A stretch of 64,000 nt of DNA from Hirschia maritima DSM 19733 (GTDB taxonomy: Bacteria; Pseudomonadota; Alphaproteobacteria; Caulobacterales; Hyphomonadaceae), in the NCBI RefSeq assembly GCF_000378345.1, contig NZ_KB899544.1, forward strand, positions 806,001 to 870,000. The letters run 5' to 3'. Shown here in pieces: positions 59,280 to 64,000 of the stretch; within the stretch, counting starts at the first letter, position 1, and every line of letters begins with the position of its first letter. The notes under the pieces are model-generated. The model was given only the letters and a program-made list of their open reading frames with translations. It was not told the DNA's origin and ran no database searches. The position numbers and the translations under genes were made by a program.

Positions 59280-60938
59280 ATGAATATTGTGACACCATCT
59301 GAATTGAAGCTTGGAAAAGCGGAATTGAATGAAGCACCTTGGTGGAAAGGTGCTGTAATTTATCACATCTATCCAAGAAGTTATTATGATTCCAATGGGG
59401 ATGGGATTGGTGATTTGCGCGGTGTAATCGAAAAACTCGATTACATAGCATCACTCGGAGTGGATGCAATTTGGTTATCACCTTTCTTTAAATCACCTCA
59501 GGCTGATTTTGGATACGATATTTCAGATTATCGCGAGATTGATCCTGATTTTGGAACGATTGAAGATTTTGATGACCTTGTTGAGGAAGCCCATAACCTC
59601 GGTCTGAAAATCATTATAGATCAGGTGTATGCGCATACTTCCGATGAGCATGCATGGTTTGAAGAAAGCCGCCAAAGCAAGACTAATGAGAAATCTGATT
59701 GGTATGTTTGGGCAGACCCCAAAGTGGATGGCACACCACCAAATAATTGGCAATCTGTGTTTGGAGGGCCTGCGTGGGAGTGGGATGCGCGCCGCCAACA
59801 ATACTATATGCATAATTTCTTGAAGCAGCAGCCGCAGCTTAATGTGCATAATCCAGATGTTCAAAAAGCAATTATTGAAGTGATGCGTTTTTGGATGGAT
59901 CGTGGTGTGGATGGTTTCCGCATGGATGCGATAAATTTCGCCATGCATAACCGAGCGATGACAGATAATCCGCCGTCGAACAAAAATTTTGCGGATGTGA
60001 CGCGTCCTTTTGATATGCAAAAACGAATTCACAATCAGTCACAACCTGAAATTCCTTTATTCATGGAACGGATCCGTAGTGAGCTGAATAAGTATGGTGA
60101 AATCTTTACAGTGGCGGAAATTGGCGGTGATGAAGCTCTGCACGAAATGCGTGACTACACGTATGGAAACGAGCGCTTGAACTCAGCTTACAGCTTTGAT
60201 TTTCTTGATGGTCCGCCTATCTCAGCTGATAAAGTTCGAGGTACGCTTGGAAATTGGACTGGTGAAAAAAATGAAGGCTGGCCTTCATGGGCTTTTGAAA
60301 ACCATGATGCACCTCGTGCTGTCAGCCGTTGGGCAAGTCCTGAGAAACGTTGGAACGCTGCGCGCAATTACATGATGGTATTGCTGTCCTTGCGCGGAAA
60401 TGCGTTTATTTATCAAGGTGAAGAACTGGGATTGCCACAGGGTGAAGTGCCATTTGAGCATTTGAAAGACCCCGAAGCGATTGCCAACTGGCCACGTACA
60501 CTTGGGCGTGATGGTGCTCGTGTGCCTATGCCTTGGGTTAAGGATGCTCCTAATGCTGGCTTTACTACGGGCACGCCTTGGCTACCTGTTGATGCCAAAC
60601 AAGCAGCACTAGCTGTGGATACACAAGATGGGTGTTCACCATGCATGCTATCCTTTACGCGTGCCGCTATGGGTGTGCGTCGAAAAAGTGATGCATTAAC
60701 ACGTGGTTCAATGACATTTTTGGATACACATAATTCCAGCGTGTTGGCCTATATGCGTCGTTATGAAGATGAGCATTATCTGTGTGTGTTTAACTTTAGC
60801 GACAAGCATTCTCATTGGAATCATCATTTGGGTAAAGGATGGAAAGTCGTATTCAGCCATGATGGTATGAGCGATGGATGGGAAGTACCACATGACTTAC
60901 CTGGTTATTCAGCTTTCTGGGCAAAGCTGGAAAAATAG
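59280..60938 (+). CDS. Alpha-glucosidase, GH13 (AglA-like)
   Basis: 552 residues from the ATG at 59280 (a TTG two codons earlier is possible). Catalytic sites: GVDGFRMDAINFAMHN, FTVAEIGGDEAL and FENHDAPR. VIYHIYPRSYYDSNGDGIGD is the oligo-1,6-glucosidase/alpha-glucosidase start block. It probably hydrolyses maltodextrins released in glycogen turnover or imported. It ends with a strong terminator, closing the glg run. Confidence 0.9.
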   Translation: MNIVTPSELKLGKAELNEAPWWKGAVIYHIYPRSYYDSNGDGIGDLRGVIEKLDYIASLGVDAIWLSPFFKSPQADFGYDISDYREIDPDFGTIEDFDDLVEEAHNLGLKIIIDQVYAHTSDEHAWFEESRQSKTNEKSDWYVWADPKVDGTPPNNWQSVFGGPAWEWDARRQQYYMHNFLKQQPQLNVHNPDVQKAIIEVMRFWMDRGVDGFRMDAINFAMHNRAMTDNPPSNKNFADVTRPFDMQKRIHNQSQPEIPLFMERIRSELNKYGEIFTVAEIGGDEALHEMRDYTYGNERLNSAYSFDFLDGPPISADKVRGTLGNWTGEKNEGWPSWAFENHDAPRAVSRWASPEKRWNAARNYMMVLLSLRGNAFIYQGEELGLPQGEVPFEHLKDPEAIANWPRTLGRDGARVPMPWVKDAPNAGFTTGTPWLPVDAKQAALAVDTQDGCSPCMLSFTRAAMGVRRKSDALTRGSMTFLDTHNSSVLAYMRRYEDEHYLCVFNFSDKHSHWNHHLGKGWKVVFSHDGMSDGWEVPHDLPGYSAFWAKLEK

Positions 60939-60950
60939 ATGAAATGTTGA

Positions 60951-60977
60951 AGCAGGTTAGAAATAGCCTGCTTTTTC
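60951..60977 (+). terminator. Rho-independent terminator after the alpha-glucosidase
   Basis: AGCAGGTTA (60951-60959), GAAA loop, TAGCCTGCT (60964-60972) with one wobble, followed by TTTTC and TTT. It separates the glg run from the GH13_18 gene. Confidence 0.88.
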
Positions 60978-61117
60978 TTTTGCTAATTTGTAGTCATTCC
61001 AGAACAATCTTTAGGCAATGCAGCGTAAAAGGCATGCAATTGTGCTGACCCGATTGAAGCACCCATGCTCTTGGTGCACATTACGATTATATAGAACAGT
61101 ATATTTGGGAGTGCTCC

Positions 61118-62869
61118 ATGCTGGATATTCCAGTCGCCTTTGAAACCAAGCTTAAAGAGTTGGTTGGTTTTATCTATCCTAATGCTGATTGTGATGACTT
61201 ATGCCAACAAATTATAGGAGCGTATTGGGGCAATATTGATGATGTTCGTGATGAGCAACGTCAACCAAGCAATGTAGGGCTTTGGTCCGAAGATGACGCA
61301 GTCATCATCACATATGGAAATTCCATAAAAGATGGAAAACACAAACCCTTAGACCTTCTTCAAGATTTTCTAAAACGCTATTTGGGAGAGGCAATCACCG
61401 GCGTTCATATTTTACCGTTTTTTCCATTCACCTCTGATGATGGTTTTGCGGTGACGGATTATCGCGCTGTAAATAGTGAATTAGGAAGCTGGGAAGACAT
61501 CAATCGAATTGGCGACCGTTTTAAATTGATGTCAGATTTGGTGTTGAATCACGTGTCCAGTCAGAGCAAATGGTTCAATGACTACCGGCAAGGGCATGAA
61601 CCCTATGACAAATTCTTCTTTGAGGCGCGCCCGGATGATGATCTCAGCCAAGTAGTGAGACCGCGTACAAATGATTTGCTGCGTGAAGTAGAGACTCCGA
61701 CTGGCACAAAGCATGTTTGGTGCACATTTAGTCATGATCAAGTGGACGTGGATTTCACCAATCCAGAGGTTTTGCTGGAGTTTTTGCGGATTATGCGTCT
61801 GCATGTCGATAATGGGATACGTATTATTCGACTTGATGCTGTCGCATTTATTTGGAAGGAAATCGGTACAAATTGTATTCATCTTCCAGAGACACACGCT
61901 ATTGTGCAATTGATGCGATTATTGCTCGATTTTGCAGAGGAAGATGTCATCCTTTTGACAGAAACGAATGTGCCCAATACGGAAAACCTATCGTACTTTG
62001 GGAACCGAAATGAAGCACATGCTGTCTATAATTTCTCATTGCCTCCCTTGATATTACAGGCCTTGTTGAGCGGATCTTCTAAGCACTTAAATCAGTGGCA
62101 AATGGCGATGCCACCAGCGCAAATGGGGTGTGCTTATTTGAACTTCTCAGCGTCGCATGATGGTATAGGAATGCGTCCAGCTGAAGGTCTTCTGGATGAA
62201 GAAGAGATTGATGACGTCATCGAAACGGTCAAGTCTTTTGGCGGTTTGGTGTCCATGCGATCTACACCTGATGGCGGGCAAAAACCTTATGAGCTGAATG
62301 TCACGTTTTTTGATGCTCTAAAGGGGACGTTGAAAGGCGAGGATGAATATCAACTGGAACGCTTTTTATGTAGTCAATCTATCGTGATGGCATTGGAAGG
62401 AATACCAGCATTTTACATTCACTCCCTCATCGGTACGAACAATCATATGGCCGGCGTTGAGAAAACGGGTGTAAATCGAGCTATCAATCGAAAGCGTTGG
62501 AATTATCCTGAACTTATAGAATTGTTGGATGATGAAAACAGCATGCATGCGCGCGTGTTAACTGCAATGAAAGAACGCATACAGATACGTCGCAAGCAGG
62601 AAGCATTCCACCCCAATGCGACGCAATTCACTATGCAATTAGGCGACAAAATTTTTGGTTTTTGGCGCCAAAGTTATGATCGCGCACAATCTATATTTGC
62701 ACTCCATAATGTCTCTAATGAAGAGCTGCACATTCCGGCTGTTTCAATCAATTTGATCGGTGGCCATGATTGGTATGATTTACTTTCCGGCGAAAAAATC
62801 AACGAACATATGAGCGACATATCTTTCGCCCCATATCAATGTCGTTGGATTACGAATAGAAGTGAATAA
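61118..62869 (+). CDS. GH13_18 phosphorylase (glucosylglycerate- or sucrose-phosphorylase type)
   Basis: 583 residues. Catalytic nucleophile D240 in IIRLDAVAFIWKE, acid/base E282 in LLTETNVPNTEN, and SASHDGIGMRP as the third acidic site. YITYG-like strand IITYGNSIKDGKHKPL and LPFFPFTSDDGFAVTDY at the barrel start fit the phosphorylase subfamily. As remembered, E. coli YcjM (glucosylglycerate phosphorylase) shares many blocks, so that substrate is a good guess. Sucrose or sucrose 6-phosphate phosphorylase cannot be excluded. GGGAG lies before the start. Confidence 0.82.
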   Translation: MLDIPVAFETKLKELVGFIYPNADCDDLCQQIIGAYWGNIDDVRDEQRQPSNVGLWSEDDAVIITYGNSIKDGKHKPLDLLQDFLKRYLGEAITGVHILPFFPFTSDDGFAVTDYRAVNSELGSWEDINRIGDRFKLMSDLVLNHVSSQSKWFNDYRQGHEPYDKFFFEARPDDDLSQVVRPRTNDLLREVETPTGTKHVWCTFSHDQVDVDFTNPEVLLEFLRIMRLHVDNGIRIIRLDAVAFIWKEIGTNCIHLPETHAIVQLMRLLLDFAEEDVILLTETNVPNTENLSYFGNRNEAHAVYNFSLPPLILQALLSGSSKHLNQWQMAMPPAQMGCAYLNFSASHDGIGMRPAEGLLDEEEIDDVIETVKSFGGLVSMRSTPDGGQKPYELNVTFFDALKGTLKGEDEYQLERFLCSQSIVMALEGIPAFYIHSLIGTNNHMAGVEKTGVNRAINRKRWNYPELIELLDDENSMHARVLTAMKERIQIRRKQEAFHPNATQFTMQLGDKIFGFWRQSYDRAQSIFALHNVSNEELHIPAVSINLIGGHDWYDLLSGEKINEHMSDISFAPYQCRWITNRSE

Positions 62870-62900
62870 AAATCAATTTTAAGTAGATTATTGATTTTTT
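62868..62900 (+). terminator. AT-rich hairpin terminator after the GH13_18 gene
   Basis: AAAAATCAAT (62868-62877, overlapping the end of the stop) pairs with ATTGATTTTT (62890-62899), followed by T. It is AT-rich and therefore weaker. Confidence 0.55.
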
Positions 62901-62947
62901 GTAACGCTAAGGTATACCTGAAACCTAATGTATTTGGGGAGGACGCA

Positions 62948-63478
62948 ATGAAACCAATTGCCTTTAGTATGATCTGCGCAGCGGCTTTTACATTTTCAGC
63001 CTATGCAGAAAATGATCTTGATGATGAAATTAATGGTTTGAAACAACGTGTTTTAAAGTTGGAAACAAAGGTGGAAAGTATAGGCTCCACTTCTATGCCT
63101 TTCACGTACGTTGGTGAATCTAAACGTATTGCGGGTGTTAGTTTCACATTGCAAGGCTGTGAATTTGTTGCTGAAAGCATGTCCTGTTTCATCATTATTG
63201 AAAATGACGAAAATGCTACAACAGTGAGTTTAGATGAAGTGAAGGTGCAATCATCAAATAATGATTGGTATCAATCACGGCAAATCTCACACACAGTTGC
63301 CGGATACAGAACTTTTGGCAGCAATACTCTTCATATTCCATTGGCGAAAAATGAAACCAAACAATATGTCGTTTATGTAAACGAACTTGATAGTGCAGAT
63401 AGTTTTGGCCTTCAGGTTGAAGTGTCCGGGTACAAAATTCGAGAAACAATATTCTTCAGAGGAATATCTTTACAATAG
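62948..63478 (+). CDS. Secreted protein of unknown function with N-terminal coiled coil
   Basis: 176 residues from the ATG at 62948, which has GGGGAGG upstream and gives a signal peptide cut after AYAE near 21. Residues 25-50 (INGLKQRVLKLETKVESI) have a heptad pattern. The rest is beta-rich and has two cysteines (in LQGCEFV and SMSCFIII) that could form a disulfide; FTYVGESKRIAG and YVVYVNELDS are strand-like. No family is recognised. It lies between the phosphorylase and the edge gene. Confidence 0.62.
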   Translation: MKPIAFSMICAAAFTFSAYAENDLDDEINGLKQRVLKLETKVESIGSTSMPFTYVGESKRIAGVSFTLQGCEFVAESMSCFIIIENDENATTVSLDEVKVQSSNNDWYQSRQISHTVAGYRTFGSNTLHIPLAKNETKQYVVYVNELDSADSFGLQVEVSGYKIRETIFFRGISLQ

Positions 63479-63512
63479 GTCGGGGTTAATTTTCTTTTGA
63501 AAACATGCGCTT

Positions 63513-63537
63513 GGGAGAGGGGGGATGGACCTCTCCC
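63513..63537. other. GC-rich hairpin between convergent genes
   Basis: GGGAGAGG (63513-63520) and CCTCTCCC (63530-63537) with a 9-base loop. Neither strand has a clean T-run, so its terminator role is uncertain, though the convergent position suits one. Confidence 0.4.
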
Positions 63538-63555
63538 TGCAGATGACTTTGGTGG

Positions 63556-64000
63556 TTAACTTGCGCCAAACTCCTCATTGTCCAATACGATTGCGTCAGA
63601 CATAACCCGCATAAGGTCTTGGTCTGCGGCATGTACGCGGCTCCAATTTGGAATAAATGGTGTCTCCATTGGGTTTTCTAAGAAAACTTCACCGGCTTCC
63701 ATAATATTTGAAGCAAACAATTCTACTGATTTTTCGGCGGCGTGACGATCCACGTGCAGACCGTTCATTAAAGCGTCATTATAGTAGCTCTCGATGAGAT
63801 CTAACGCGATGCGATAATATGTGGCTTTCAAAGACCGAAAGGTTTCCATGTTGAAAACGGTGCCGTCAGCAGCGAGTTTTCTATATAGCGCTTTGCAGAT
63901 ATCGATAGACATTCGCGAAAGGCCGGTGGAGGCGTCTTGCTCGGATAAAGGCTGATGTTTGTGGTCATACGCATCTGAAATTTCGACCTGACACGTTGTT
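63556..64000 (-). CDS. C-terminal part of a gene cut by the window end; possible glucosylglycerate-synthase-like glycosyltransferase
   Basis: The frame is open from the stop at 63556 to the window edge (148 residues); the Met at 63912 is probably internal because coding continues upstream with DAYDHKHQPLSEQDAS. The segment EISDAYDHKHQPLSE, GLSRMSIDICKALYRKLAADG, FRSLKATYYRIALD and FIPNWSRV is reminiscent of the C-terminal part of glucosylglycerate/glucosyl-3-phosphoglycerate synthases as I remember them. That would fit the nearby phosphorylase, but I cannot confirm it. Confidence 0.42.
   Translation of the reverse strand, partial: TTCQVEISDAYDHKHQPLSEQDASTGLSRMSIDICKALYRKLAADGTVFNMETFRSLKATYYRIALDLIESYYNDALMNGLHVDRHAAEKSVELFASNIMEAGEVFLENPMETPFIPNWSRVHAADQDLMRVMSDAIVLDNEEFGAS

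Noticed and set aside
1-64000. CRISPR arrays, insertion sequences, tRNA or rRNA genes
   Set aside because: No repeat-spacer pattern, transposase, terminal inverted repeat or tRNA cloverleaf was recognised while reading the sequence.

Overview
The window looks like a contiguous chromosomal segment of a moderate-GC alphaproteobacterium. Several things point to the Caulobacterales/Maricaulales side and probably Hyphomonadaceae (a Hirschia-like genome is my best guess): an hdaA-like tail before ppk-ppx, rnd next to aspS, an aroQ-accB-accC-aat run, the block dsbA-like/M48/rne/amiC/ponA/prfB, NDUFA12 next to mlaD, and small families (DUF2155, DUF2842) that I know mainly from Alphaproteobacteria. 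The taxon is inferred from gene content only; no rRNA or tRNA gene was seen.

Layout. 1-4.0 kb: end of an hdaA-like gene, then the polyphosphate pair ppk-ppx. 4.0-9.4 kb: an accessory stretch with an aromatic-acid-type MFS symporter, an alpha/beta hydrolase and a TPR Ser/Thr kinase, lying between ppk-ppx and rnd/aspS. 9.4-15.7 kb: rnd, aspS, a secreted pentapeptide-repeat protein, and a large protein carrying the tail of class II ribonucleotide reductase without a recognisable catalytic core. 15.8-20.4 kb: NDUFA12 and mlaD (overlapping), DUF2155, and the opposing operon aroQ-accB-accC-aat. The 3' ends of the DUF2155 gene and aat overlap by 349 bp. 20.5-22.4 kb: thiS-thiG and a GH16 glucanase. 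22.5-33.4 kb: an envelope and RNA block (DsbA-like, M48 protease, RNase E, amidase, PBP1A, and prfB with its programmed frameshift).

33.4-50.8 kb: prpE, a secreted nuclease, a DNA glycosylase, gltX, kynureninase with tryptophan dioxygenase, an outer-membrane barrel, a GPP34 protein, a zincin-like orphan with a LOG-family protein, an Atm1-type exporter, a TIR/transmembrane/peptidoglycan-binding protein, DUF2842, ctaA, a lipoprotein, rplM-rpsI and argC. 51.0-64.0 kb: a storage-carbohydrate cluster, glgP-glgB-glgA-glgX and an alpha-glucosidase, followed by a GH13_18 phosphorylase, a secreted orphan and a truncated gene at the right edge.

How they work together. The last block is a nearly complete glycogen cycle: GlgA and GlgB build, GlgP and GlgX degrade, and the alpha-glucosidase handles short products. 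glgC is not in the window. The GH13_18 phosphorylase resembles glucosylglycerate or sucrose phosphorylases and may link this cluster to a compatible solute. The remaining core genes serve envelope growth, translation, RNA turnover and cofactor synthesis. The most unusual items are the mirror-coded aat/DUF2155 tails, the ribonucleotide-reductase-like pseudoenzyme and the membrane-spanning TIR protein.
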